A stretch of 64,000 nucleotides of DNA, taken from assembly GCA_028291055.1 (NCBI GenBank), contig JAQGIP010000078.1:59760-123759 (forward strand), read 5' to 3'. The notes under the pieces are model-generated. The model saw only the letters and a list, made by a program, of their open reading frames with translations. It did no database searches and was not told where the DNA came from. Of the stretch, positions 16,131 through 24,257 are shown one piece after another. Made by a program: the position numbers and the translations under genes. The stretch comes from Caulobacter sp. (GTDB lineage: Bacteria > Pseudomonadota > Alphaproteobacteria > Caulobacterales > Caulobacteraceae). Every line of letters starts with the position of its first letter. Positions within the stretch are counted from its first letter, which is position 1.

Positions 16131-19127
16131 TCATCTTGCGATGATCTCGCCCACCTTGGCGGCGAGGTCGGCCACCTGGAAGGGTTTGGTGATCACCTCC
16201 ATGCCGGGCGGCAGGTGGCCGTTGCCGAGCGCGGCGTTCTCGGCGAAGCCGGTCACGAACAGGACCTTCAGGCCCGGCCGGGTCAGCCGCGCGCCGTCGG
16301 CCACCTGGCGTCCGTTCATGCCGCCGGGCAGGCCCACGTCGGTGATCAGCAGGTCGATCCGGCGGCCGGAATCCAGCACCTGCATGGCGGACGGTCCGTC
16401 CTGGGCCTCCAGAACCGCATAGCCCCCTTCCTTCAGCACGTCGGCCATCAGCATGCGCACGGTGGGTTCGTCATCGACGACCAGCACCGTCTCGCCCGCC
16501 CCCAGTTCGGGGATCACGTGCGCGCCGACATCGTCGGCATCCACCTCGCCCACGTGGCGCGGCAGGTAGAGGCACATGGTCGTGCCCTTGCCCTCCTCCG
16601 AATAGACCCGCACCTGGCCGCCCGACTGGCGCACGAAGCCGTGCACCATGGACAGGCCCAGGCCCGTGCCCTCGCCGATCGGCTTGGTGGTGAAGAAGGG
16701 ATCGAAGATGCGGTCCACGATATCCTTGGCGATGCCGGTCCCGGTGTCGGTGACGCAGATGGACAGATACTGGCCGGGGACCAGTTCGCGCTCGCGCCCG
16801 CCGCGGTCGTCCAGCCATTTGTTGGCGGTCTCGATGGTGATGCGCCCGCCCTCCGGCATGGCGTCGCGGGCGTTGATGGCCAGGTTGAGCAGGGTGCTTT
16901 CCAGCTGGGCGGCGTCGATGCGGGCGGGCCACAGGCCTCCCTGGCCCACCACCTCGACCTCGATGGAGGGGCCCACGGTGCGCCGGATCAGGTCTTCGAC
17001 GCCATAGATCAGCCGGTTGATGTCGGTGGGCTTGGGATCGAGCGTCTGGCGACGCGAGAAGGCCAGCAGGCGCTGGGTCAGGGAGGCGGCGCGGCGGGTG
17101 GAGGATTGGGCGCCCTGGACGTAGCGCTCCAGGCCCTCGACGCCCTGGCGCGCAAGGCCCCGCTCGATCAGTTCCAGGCTGCCGCCGATGCCCATCAGCA
17201 GGTTGTTGAAGTCATGCGCGATGCCGCCGGTCAGCTGGCCCACCGCCTCCATCTTCTGGGCCTGGCGCAGGGCTTCATGGGCCTCGGTCAGTTCGACCGA
17301 GCGCTCCGCCACCCGCTGCTCGAGGGTTTCGTTGGCCGATTGCACGGCCTGGAACAGCCGCGCGTTGTCGATGGCGATCGCCGCCTGGGCGGCCAGCCCG
17401 ACCGTGCGGCGCTCATGCGCCTCGCTGAACACCCCCTCGGCGGAATGGCCGAAGAAGAGGCCGCCCAGGACCTCGCCCGTGCGCGAGATCACCGGGACCG
17501 CGAGATAGCTGGTCACCGGCAGATGGCCCTCCGGCATGCCCTGGCGCGGCGTGTTGTGGCCATAGCGCGGGTCGCGCTTGATATCGTCCGAGCGCACGAT
17601 CCCCTCCCCGCCGAAGGTGGGCGCGAAGACGGCGGTGTTGCGGGGCATGGGGAATTTGTCGAAGGCTTCGCGGGGCGCGCCCGACAGGGCGTAGAGCATG
17701 TAGCTCTCCCCCGCCGGATCGATGACGTTGTAGAAGAAGGCGCCGAACTGGGCGCCGGTCAGTTCCACGCCGGTGTCGGTCACCGTCTGGACGACGCGGT
17801 CGAGGTCGCGCTCCACCGCCGTGGCGGCCGCGGTGCGGTTGAGGGCTTCCAGCGCGGCGGTCTGGTCGCGCAGGGCCAGTTCGGCCCGCTTCTGCTCGGT
17901 GATGTCGATGACGAATTTGAAGCCGACGCCGTCTTCCAGCTGCTTGGCGGCGAACAGGCCCCACCAGCGCGAGCCGTCGGCGCGCAGATATTCCTTCTCG
18001 TAGGGCGCGGTTTCGCGTCCCGCCTTCAGTTCGGCGAGGGTGTCGTCCACCGCGCCCAGCCATTCCGGCGCGGTCAGGGATTGCAGGCTGAGCCGCCCGG
18101 CCTGAAGGTCGTCGCGGCCATAGCCGCTCATCTGCAGGAAGGCGTCGTTGGCGTCGACCAGCCGGCCGTCGAGGTCGAAGCGGATGGCCCCGACGGTGGA
18201 TATCGCCAGGGCCGTGCGGAAGCGCGCCTCGCTCTGGCGCAGGGCGTCCTGGGCCAGGTGGGCGGCGGTGACGTCCGAGCCCTCGCAGAGCACGCCGACG
18301 ATCCCGCCGTCGGCGTCGCGGGTGGGCTCATAGACGAAGGTCAGGTAGCGGGTATCGACGACGCCGTCCGGCTGGCGGAAGGTGACCGGCGCGGCGTCGG
18401 CCACGTGGCGGTGGCCGGTGGCGTAGACCCGGTCGAGGATTTCGAAGAAGCCCTGGCCCTCGATGTCCGGGAAGGCCTCGCGCATGTCCTTGCCGACCCA
18501 GTCCTGGCTGCTGAACACCCGGCGGTGGGCGGCGTTGACGAATTCCACGCGGTGGTTGGGCCCGCGCATGGCGACCAGGAAACCCGGCGCCTGTTCGAAG
18601 GCCTGCAGCAGGCGTTCGCGCTCGCTGGCCGCGCGGCGGTCGGCCAGGACGCGCTCGGTGATATCCACGACCACGGCGATCACCCCGGCGGGCGCGCCCG
18701 ATTCGTCGAGCACGGGGGAATAGTCGAGGTTCATCCAGACCTGTTCGGGCCGGCCGTGCCGGTTGAGCACCAGCTCCTGGTCCCGGTAGGCCAGGGTTCC
18801 GCCGGCCAGGCCCACGGCCATGACGTTGTCGTTGAAGTCGGCCACCTCCGGCCAGCCTTCGCGGACCTTGGAGCCCAGCAGTTCGGGGTGGCGGCCGCCG
18901 GCAAAGACGGAATAGCCGTCGTTGTAGAGCATGACGCCGTCCTCGCCCCACAGCATGACGATGGGCACGGGCGACAGCAGGATGAGGCCGAGCGCGGTCT
19001 TCAGGCTTTGCGGCCAGGCGTCGATGGGGCCGAGGGAGGTGTCGGACCAGTCGCGGGCCGCGATGAGACGCCCCGCCTCCCCGCAGCGGTCGCTCAGGGT
19101 CTGCTCGAACGATACGCCCTCCACCAC
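16131..19127 (-). CDS. Soluble hybrid histidine kinase (PAS-PAS-PAS-GAF-HisKA-HATPase-REC)
   Basis: 998 residues from GTG 19127 (a second GTG follows at once). No membrane span or signal peptide, so cytoplasmic. Order: three PAS domains (about 30-160, 170-290, 295-415; third begins SEARFRTALAISTVGAIRFD), GAF domain (about 430-600), HisKA with phospho-His in GGIAHDFNNLL (about 645), HATPase with NLAINARDAMPEGG and GTGLGLSMVHGF, and a receiver domain with phospho-Asp in LLITDVGLPGG (about 925). The HDFNN box puts it in the HWE/HisKA_4-adjacent group of hybrid kinases common in alphaproteobacteria. Signal and output are unknown; a partner phosphotransferase or regulator is not adjacent. Confidence 0.92.
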   Translation of the reverse strand: MVEGVSFEQTLSDRCGEAGRLIAARDWSDTSLGPIDAWPQSLKTALGLILLSPVPIVMLWGEDGVMLYNDGYSVFAGGRHPELLGSKVREGWPEVADFNDNVMAVGLAGGTLAYRDQELVLNRHGRPEQVWMNLDYSPVLDESGAPAGVIAVVVDITERVLADRRAASERERLLQAFEQAPGFLVAMRGPNHRVEFVNAAHRRVFSSQDWVGKDMREAFPDIEGQGFFEILDRVYATGHRHVADAAPVTFRQPDGVVDTRYLTFVYEPTRDADGGIVGVLCEGSDVTAAHLAQDALRQSEARFRTALAISTVGAIRFDLDGRLVDANDAFLQMSGYGRDDLQAGRLSLQSLTAPEWLGAVDDTLAELKAGRETAPYEKEYLRADGSRWWGLFAAKQLEDGVGFKFVIDITEQKRAELALRDQTAALEALNRTAAATAVERDLDRVVQTVTDTGVELTGAQFGAFFYNVIDPAGESYMLYALSGAPREAFDKFPMPRNTAVFAPTFGGEGIVRSDDIKRDPRYGHNTPRQGMPEGHLPVTSYLAVPVISRTGEVLGGLFFGHSAEGVFSEAHERRTVGLAAQAAIAIDNARLFQAVQSANETLEQRVAERSVELTEAHEALRQAQKMEAVGQLTGGIAHDFNNLLMGIGGSLELIERGLARQGVEGLERYVQGAQSSTRRAASLTQRLLAFSRRQTLDPKPTDINRLIYGVEDLIRRTVGPSIEVEVVGQGGLWPARIDAAQLESTLLNLAINARDAMPEGGRITIETANKWLDDRGGRERELVPGQYLSICVTDTGTGIAKDIVDRIFDPFFTTKPIGEGTGLGLSMVHGFVRQSGGQVRVYSEEGKGTTMCLYLPRHVGEVDADDVGAHVIPELGAGETVLVVDDEPTVRMLMADVLKEGGYAVLEAQDGPSAMQVLDSGRRIDLLITDVGLPGGMNGRQVADGARLTRPGLKVLFVTGFAENAALGNGHLPPGMEVITKPFQVADLAAKVGEIIAR

Positions 19128-19274
19128 GGCTGGCCGGTCCCCCTACGCGGCGCCGCAAACGGCCGATCGCCGTCGCGCGCCTGCTGCCGATCCGATCACC
19201 GGCATACAGACCGGCGAAGCTGTTGAACCTGTACGAATGATTTCCGTTCCCGAATTTGGCGCCGGCGCGAGGCC

Positions 19275-19835
19275 CTAAGCCTCCAGCTCGACGTCCCAGT
19301 AGAGGTAGTCGAGCCAGCTCTCATGCAGGTGGCCCGGCGGGAAGCGGCGGCCGTGTTCCTGGAGCTCATACATGCTGGGGCGGCGAGGGTGGCGGTAGGG
19401 GTGCATGCCCGCCTCCTTCGGCGTGCGACCGCCCTTGTGGAGGTTGCACGGCGCGCAGGCGGTGACGATGTTTTCCCAGGTGGTGCGCCCGCCCCGGGAG
19501 CGGGGGACCACGTGGTCGAAGGTGAGGTCGTCGGGGTCGCCGCAATACTGGCAGCTGAAGGCATCGCGCAGGAAGAGGTTGAAGCGCGTGAAGGCCGGGG
19601 GGCGGTCCTGGGCGACATACTGCTTGAGCGCCACGACGCTGGGCAGCTTCATCTCGAAGGAGGGGCTGTGGATCACCTGGTCATAGGTGGAGACCACGTC
19701 GACCCGCTCGAGGAAGACGGCCTTGATGACCTCCTGCCACGGCCACAGCGACAGGGGATAGTAGCTGAGCGGGCGGAAGTCCGCGTTCAGCACCAGGGCG
19801 GGCATTCCCGTGGGCGGGCGGCTAAGCACCTGCAT
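19275..19835 (-). CDS. HNH endonuclease family protein
   Basis: 186 residues. Central HNH core: CQYCG, FDHVVPRSRGG and ENIVTACAPCNLHKGGRTP, i.e. a beta-beta-alpha metal nuclease with a Cys4 zinc site. The N-terminal half (MPALVLNADFRPLSYYPLSL) is the conserved extension of a widespread stand-alone bacterial family often annotated only as HNH endonuclease. The ATG at 19835 has AAGGGG upstream; the next, at residue 11, is also reasonable. Neither a mobile element nor a restriction partner is adjacent; the family is likely housekeeping, of unknown role. Confidence 0.87.
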   Translation of the reverse strand: MQVLSRPPTGMPALVLNADFRPLSYYPLSLWPWQEVIKAVFLERVDVVSTYDQVIHSPSFEMKLPSVVALKQYVAQDRPPAFTRFNLFLRDAFSCQYCGDPDDLTFDHVVPRSRGGRTTWENIVTACAPCNLHKGGRTPKEAGMHPYRHPRRPSMYELQEHGRRFPPGHLHESWLDYLYWDVELEA

Positions 19836-19879
19836 GGGCTGCCCCTTCGGAGTACTCCATCACGCTACTGAAGACTGAC

Positions 19880-19926
19880 CGTCCTTCCTGCGCAAGTGCG
19901 GGAATCGCCAATCATTCCCGCGAGCC
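19880..19926. repeat. Short hairpin pair related to family E
   Basis: Between the divergent HNH gene and the gene at 20034, TTCCTGCGCAAGTGCGGGAA is followed at once by CATTCCCGCGAG, resembling degenerate halves of the E hairpin (TTCCCGCG / CGCGGGAA). It may be a decayed copy. Confidence 0.35.
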
Positions 19927-20033
19927 CCTTACCATAGGCCCGGATTTGCGACGGCTCCAAGACGCATCCGTCGTTCACTCGTTAAGCGTGGCGCCCTAGC
20001 ATCACAGCACGCGATTCCGAGGGGAGTGTATCG

Positions 20034-21086
20034 ATGCTTGGCTCACTGCTGACCGAGATCAAGGCGGCCGGAACCATCACCGACAAGGATGTGGTGCGCC
20101 TGCGCATGGCCATCTTCCCCGACGGGGTGGTGACGCCGGACGAGGCGGAGGACCTGTTTTCGCTCAACGACGCGGCGACGGACGTCTATCCGGCCTGGCG
20201 CGACCTCTTCGTGGAGGCGATGACCGACTACACGGTGCGCCAGATGCACCCGGAAGGTTACATCGACGACGCGGGCGCCCAGTGGCTGATCGCGCGGATC
20301 GGGGCCGACGGGGTGGTCAAGGCCGACAGCGAACTGGAGCTGCTGGTCAAGGTTCTGGAGACGGCGACGAGCGCGCCCGACAGCCTGTGCGTCTATGCGC
20401 TGGAGCAGGTGCGCGAGGCTGTCCTGACCGGCGAGGGCCCGCTGGCCTGCGGCGGGGCGCTGGAGCCCGGGCGGATCAACGCGGCGGAGACGGCGCTGGT
20501 GCGGCGGGTGATGTATGCGGCGGCCGGCCAGGACAATATCGCCATCACCCGGCGCGAGGCCGAGGTGCTGTTCGACATCAATGACGCCGCGCGCCAGGGT
20601 CCGGGCGGGGGCCATGACAACGACCCGGCCTGGCGCGACCTGTTCGCGAAAGCCATCGCGGCGGCGGTGATGACGGTGTCGGGCTATACGCCCCTGCCCG
20701 CGGCCGAGGCGGCCAAGCGCGAGGCCTGGCTGTCGACCCCGAGCGAGGGTGTCGGCGGCTTCATCTGGCGGATGTTCTGCGGCATCGGCGCGGGCGGCAT
20801 GGCGCTGACCCACCCCGGCGGCATGGAGGCGGTGATGCATCCGGGCGACGATGCGCTGGACGAATGGCGCGAGCACAACGCCAAGGTCGAGGCCGACCAG
20901 AAGGCGGCCGAGGTGGTCACCGAGGACGAATGCCAGTGGCTGGCCGACCGCATCCTGCGCGACGGCATGGTCGATGAGGGCGAGCGCGCCCTGCTGGCCT
21001 TCCTGGCGGCGGAAAGCCCGAGCGTGCATCCGTGTTTGAAGCCGCTGATGGACCAGGCGGCGGCGGGGAACGGCGCGGGGGTGTAG
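20034..21086 (+). CDS. Cytoplasmic protein with two copies of an A-B domain pair, function unknown
   Basis: 350 residues, good ribosome site (GAGGGGAG, about 8 bp). No signal peptide or membrane span. The chain is an internal duplication. Unit A: residues about 15-70 (TDKDVVRLRMAIFPDGVVTP, DLFSLNDA, PAWRDLFVEAM) recurs at about 145-225 (AETALVRRVMYA, VLFDINDA, PAWRDLFAKAI). Unit B: about 75-130 (DDAGAQWLIARIGADGVV) recurs at about 295-340 (TEDECQWLADRILRDGMV). Helical repeats with acidic loops recall TerB-like or EF-hand-like folds, but I cannot name the family. Monocistronic. Confidence 0.7.
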   Translation: MLGSLLTEIKAAGTITDKDVVRLRMAIFPDGVVTPDEAEDLFSLNDAATDVYPAWRDLFVEAMTDYTVRQMHPEGYIDDAGAQWLIARIGADGVVKADSELELLVKVLETATSAPDSLCVYALEQVREAVLTGEGPLACGGALEPGRINAAETALVRRVMYAAAGQDNIAITRREAEVLFDINDAARQGPGGGHDNDPAWRDLFAKAIAAAVMTVSGYTPLPAAEAAKREAWLSTPSEGVGGFIWRMFCGIGAGGMALTHPGGMEAVMHPGDDALDEWREHNAKVEADQKAAEVVTEDECQWLADRILRDGMVDEGERALLAFLAAESPSVHPCLKPLMDQAAAGNGAGV

Positions 21087-21097
21087 CCCGTCGCTTG

Positions 21098-21170
21098 CCC
21101 ACGGCGCTCTCCCACCCGGTCTTCGCTTCGCTACGACCACCCTCCCGACTCGCGGTAGGGAAGGCGCCGG
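21098..21170. repeat. Partial GC-rich composite repeat
   Basis: Carries CTCCCACCCGGTCTTCGCTT and CTACGACCACCCTCCC, closely matching the right half of composite element H (56161-56355). Only this half is present. The rest of 21171-21297 shows nothing recognisable. Confidence 0.5.
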
Positions 21171-21297
21171 CGGATCGTGGGCCGGTTTGACGCGTTGCGG
21201 TATCGCCGGCTGGACACAGAAACGGGACCCGAAGGCCCCGCCAGTTTCGCCTCTGCCCGCCTTGGATCAGCCGGGCAAAGACGCAGTCACTGTTCGA

Positions 21298-21411
21298 TTA
21301 GACGCCGAGGACGGCCGTGGCGACGGCGGCGCCGACGCCCAGGATAAGGAAGAAGCCGGCGGCGCTGCGGTCGAAGAAGCGTTCGAAGGCGGTGAGGTTC
21401 GCGAGAGACAT
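21298..21411 (-). CDS. 37-residue single-span membrane protein (small ORF)
   Basis: ATG 21411 to TAA 21298 with AGGAA 8 bp upstream of the start. The peptide starts MSLANLTAFERFFDR, an amphipathic basic/acidic head, and continues into a hydrophobic span (AAGFFLILGVGAAVATAVLG) that ends the protein. It is divergent from the TetR gene, with the perfect 19-bp TetR-type operator between them, so it is a likely target of that regulator. Small single-span proteins of this kind often modulate transporters or the envelope; no homologue is recognised. Support is the ribosome site, membrane pattern, clean boundaries and operator context. Confidence 0.6.
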   Translation of the reverse strand: MSLANLTAFERFFDRSAAGFFLILGVGAAVATAVLGV

Positions 21412-21538
21412 GACACACATTCCTATAAGTTTGGGCCCCGTTATGAGACCCCCCAGTTTGTCCGCCATCTCTTCCGAAGAAGGCCCGGCGGGGCTTCGTC
21501 CCGCCGGGGGAGCGGCGGTCGTCCGATCTGGACAGTGC

Positions 21539-21557
21539 TTAGATAGCAGCTATCTAA
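21539..21557. promoter_or_regulatory. TetR-type operator (perfect 19-bp palindrome)
   Basis: TTAGATAGCAGCTATCTAA: 9-bp arms TTAGATAGC and GCTATCTAA around one central base. It is an AT-rich island 42 bp before the TetR start and 128 bp before the start of the divergent small membrane-protein gene, as expected of an operator for both directions. Confidence 0.8.
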
Positions 21558-21598
21558 ACGGTGTCAAGATGATCTTTACGGCGCTCGGATGACGTTTT

Positions 21599-22246
21599 AT
21601 GGTGCCCCCCATGAGTGAAACTGCAACCGTTGCCGATGCGCGTCCCTATCACCACGGGGATCTGCGCCGCGCCCTGATCGACGCGGCCCGGCGCATCCTG
21701 GAAAACGAAGGCCCCGGCGCGCTTTCCCTGAGAGCCGTGGCGCGTGAAGCCAAGGTCAGTCCGGCCGCCCCCTATCACCACTTCAAGGACAAGGGCGAGC
21801 TGCTGGAGGCCGTGGCGCATGAGGGCTGGGACGCGCTCGGCGACGCCATGGGCGCGGGCCTGGAGACGGCCGCCACCGAACGCGACCGGATGAGCGCCAT
21901 CGGCGTGGCCTATGTGGAGTTCGCGCGCGACAACCCCGCGCTTTACCGCGTGATGTACGACCGCTCGCGCGACAAGGACGAGCTGCCCGAGCAGATGCAG
22001 ATGGATAACGACGGCGCCTACTGCATGGTGCGCGACGCGCTGCGGGCCAAGAACCCGGGCTCCAACGACATGGACGTCGAGCTGGCCACCATCGCGGCCT
22101 GGTGCGCGGCCCACGGCCTGGCCGAGATGCTGAGCTTCAAGCAGTTCGAGCCGCTGAAGGCCGAGCTGGGCGGCGAAGAGGCCTTCATGCGCGCGGTGCT
22201 GGAGCATCTGGGCATGTTCGCCAAGGTGGCGTCGCCGGGGACATGA
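21599..22246 (+). CDS. TetR-family repressor
   Basis: 215 residues from ATG 21599; ATG 21611 (MSETATV) is the alternative. N-terminal HTH (residues about 18-65): HHGDLRRALIDAARRILENE, LSLRAVAREAKVSPAAPYHH, FKDKGELLEAVA. The C-terminal ligand domain is of the WHG/TetR_C_33 type (FARDNPALYRVMYDRSR). A 19-bp palindrome lies upstream. The final residues and the TGA stop (22244-22246) are inside the left arm of a family C repeat (GGGGACATGATACC), so the present C-terminus was fixed or altered by the element. Confidence 0.9.
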   Translation: MVPPMSETATVADARPYHHGDLRRALIDAARRILENEGPGALSLRAVAREAKVSPAAPYHHFKDKGELLEAVAHEGWDALGDAMGAGLETAATERDRMSAIGVAYVEFARDNPALYRVMYDRSRDKDELPEQMQMDNDGAYCMVRDALRAKNPGSNDMDVELATIAAWCAAHGLAEMLSFKQFEPLKAELGGEEAFMRAVLEHLGMFAKVASPGT

Positions 22247-22464
22247 TACCCATTTCCCGCTAGACGCCGGCCCGACCACCGACCTGTCAGCGGGAAATGG
22301 GTTTCGTGTCCCGTTGCGCCGGCGCCGGAGACGGGGACACGAAACCTGTTTCCCGATAAGGCTCGGCGCTTGTCCACCGTTGTGCGAGGGGAAACAGGTG
22401 TCATGTCCCCCGCAGCGCGGGCCTATCCACAGCCCTGCCAGGGGAAACAGGTATCATGTCCCCC
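22236..22464. repeat. Family C palindrome cluster (C1-C3)
   Basis: Tandem array of C arms: left arm 22236-22260 (GGGGACATGATACCCATTTC), right arm 22289-22313 (GAAATGGGTTTCGTGTCCC), a second inverted unit 22333-22410 (GGGGACACGAAACCTGTTTC to GAAACAGGTGTCATGTCCCC), then a further single arm 22441-22464. The arms differ in two internal variants (ATGATACC and ACGAAACC; CCATTTCC and CTGTTTCC). The first arm contains the TetR stop; the last contains the gluQRS start. Confidence 0.88.
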
Positions 22465-23307
22465 AAGTTCATCACCCGCTTCGCCCCCTCCCCCACCGGT
22501 GACCTGCATCGGGGGCATGCGTTTTCGGCGCTGAACGCCTGGCGCGCGGCGAAGGAGGCGGGGGGGCGGTTCATCCTGCGCATGGAAGACATCGACACCA
22601 CGCGATCGCGCCCGGCCTATGAGGCCTCGATCAAGGAGGACCTGGCCTGGCTGGGGCTGGAGTGGGACGAGCCGGTGCGCCGCCAGTCGGAGCATATCGA
22701 CGACTATCAGGCCGCGCTCGACAAGCTGGCGGCCAAGGACCTGCTCTACCGCGACTTCCGCACCAGGAAGGACATCGCCCAGGCGGCGGTGAGCGCGCCG
22801 CATGGGCCGGGCGACGCCTTCGAGGGCGAGGCGCTGCATCCCAATGAGGAGCTGCGTTATCTGGAGGAGGACCGGCCCTTCGCCTGGCGGCTGTCGCTGG
22901 AGGCGGCGGGGCGTTCGATCGGCGAGGCCGGGCGGCTGAAGTTCATCGAGGAGGGCGGCGGGCCGAAGGGTCAGCAGGGGCGTATCCGGGTCGATCCGAG
23001 GCCGAGCGGCGACGTAGTGCTGGCGCGCAAGGATGTGGGCGTGGCCTATCACCTGGCCGTGGTGGTGGACGATGCGCTGCAGGGGGTGACCCATGTGGTG
23101 CGCGGCAACGACCTGTTCGAGGCCACCCATGTGCAGCGGCTGTTGCAGGCGCTGCTGGGCTATCCCGCGCCGGCTTATCGCCACCACCGGCTGCTGTTGG
23201 GGCCGGACAGCAAGAAGCTTTCCAAGCGCGACAAGGCCGAGACGCTGAAGGCGATCCGCGAGCGCGGGGTGAGCGCCGAACAACTTAAAGCGGAACTGGG
23301 GTTCTAG
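22456..23307 (+). CDS. gluQ: Glutamyl-Q tRNA(Asp) synthetase (GluQRS)
   Basis: 283 residues. A paralogue of glutamyl-tRNA synthetase without the anticodon-binding domain, which glutamylates queuosine in tRNA-Asp. Seen: FITRFAPSPTGDLHRGHAF (HIGH-type motif), RMEDIDTTRSRP, GVTHVVRGNDLFEATHVQ, and KKLSKRDKAETL (KMSKS-type). The zinc-binding cysteines of enterobacterial homologues are not evident. Its ATG, and an AGG 5 bp before it, lie inside the terminal arm of the family C repeat cluster, so initiation signals come from the repeat. The first codons (Met-Ser-Pro) are repeat DNA. Confidence 0.93.
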   Translation: MSPKFITRFAPSPTGDLHRGHAFSALNAWRAAKEAGGRFILRMEDIDTTRSRPAYEASIKEDLAWLGLEWDEPVRRQSEHIDDYQAALDKLAAKDLLYRDFRTRKDIAQAAVSAPHGPGDAFEGEALHPNEELRYLEEDRPFAWRLSLEAAGRSIGEAGRLKFIEEGGGPKGQQGRIRVDPRPSGDVVLARKDVGVAYHLAVVVDDALQGVTHVVRGNDLFEATHVQRLLQALLGYPAPAYRHHRLLLGPDSKKLSKRDKAETLKAIRERGVSAEQLKAELGF

Positions 23308-23315
23308 GGCGCCCC

Positions 23316-24257
23316 ATGACCGCCATCGCGCCGACCGACGCCGCTCAGCGTCACCGCACCGTCGCCATCGCCGCCCTGCTGGCGGGCGCCTGCGCCATCG
23401 GGTTCGCGCCGATCTTCGTGCGGTTGACCGAAACCGGACCGGCGGCGGCGGGGTTCTGGCGGCTGTTGCTGGCGCTGCCGATGATGGCGCCGTTCGCCTT
23501 CCGGGCCGGGCCGGCGGGGGAGACGTCGAAGCTGCCCAGCGTGGTCATGCTGCTGGCGGGGGTGTTCTTCGCGCTCGACCTGGCCTTCTGGCACTACGGC
23601 ATCGTGATGACCTCGGTGGCCAATGCGACGGTGCTGGCCAACCTGACCCCGATCGTGGTCACCGCCGTGGGCTGGGTCTTCTTCAAGGAGCGGCCGGCGC
23701 GGCTGTTCCTGGTCGGGCTGGCCATGGGCATCGCCGGAGCCTGGACGATGACGGCGGCCCATGCGGGGCATGTGGCGACGGGGGCCAATCCGATGCTGGG
23801 CGACCTGCTCTCGGCGGCGACCTGCGTCTGGTATGCCTTCTACTTCCTGCTGGTGCGGCGCGCGCGGTCCACGCGGTCCACCATGTCGATCATGTTCTGG
23901 TCCAGCGCGGTGGGGGCCGTGTGCATGGCGGGGGTGATGCTGGCGTTCGGCGAGCCGGTGATTCCGCGTTCGCTGCACGGCTGGGGCGCGTGCCTGGGGC
24001 TGGCGGTGGTGCATGTGACCGGCCAGGGCGCGATCGCCTGGGCGCTCGGGCGGCTGCCGGCGGCCACGGCCTCGGTGGTGGTGCTGATCCAGCCGGTGGT
24101 GGCGGCGGGGCTGGGCTGGGTGATGTTCCACGAGGCCCTGGGCGCGTGGCAGGGGCTGGGCGCGGTGGTGGTGCTGGGCGGCGTGGCGCTGGCGCAGTGG
24201 GCGGCGCGGCCAAAGAGCAGCGCGGATGTGGCGCTCGCGATCGGGGCGGACAGCTAG
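23316..24257 (+). CDS. DMT-superfamily transporter (two EamA domains)
   Basis: 313 residues, about ten membrane spans in two EamA repeats (residues about 20-150 and 165-300). The segment FAPIFVRLTETGPAAAGFWR near the N-terminus and the Pro/Gly pattern QPVVAAGLGWVMFHE near the end are typical. Family members export amino acids, metabolites or drugs; the substrate is unknown. It starts 8 bp after gluQRS and is probably co-transcribed. Its stop overlaps the stop of the convergent GNAT gene by 4 bp. Confidence 0.9.
   Translation: MTAIAPTDAAQRHRTVAIAALLAGACAIGFAPIFVRLTETGPAAAGFWRLLLALPMMAPFAFRAGPAGETSKLPSVVMLLAGVFFALDLAFWHYGIVMTSVANATVLANLTPIVVTAVGWVFFKERPARLFLVGLAMGIAGAWTMTAAHAGHVATGANPMLGDLLSAATCVWYAFYFLLVRRARSTRSTMSIMFWSSAVGAVCMAGVMLAFGEPVIPRSLHGWGACLGLAVVHVTGQGAIAWALGRLPAATASVVVLIQPVVAAGLGWVMFHEALGAWQGLGAVVVLGGVALAQWAARPKSSADVALAIGADS

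Noticed and set aside
16215..19226. 1003-codon plus-strand frame
   Set aside because: Antisense to the hybrid kinase gene; no conserved features.
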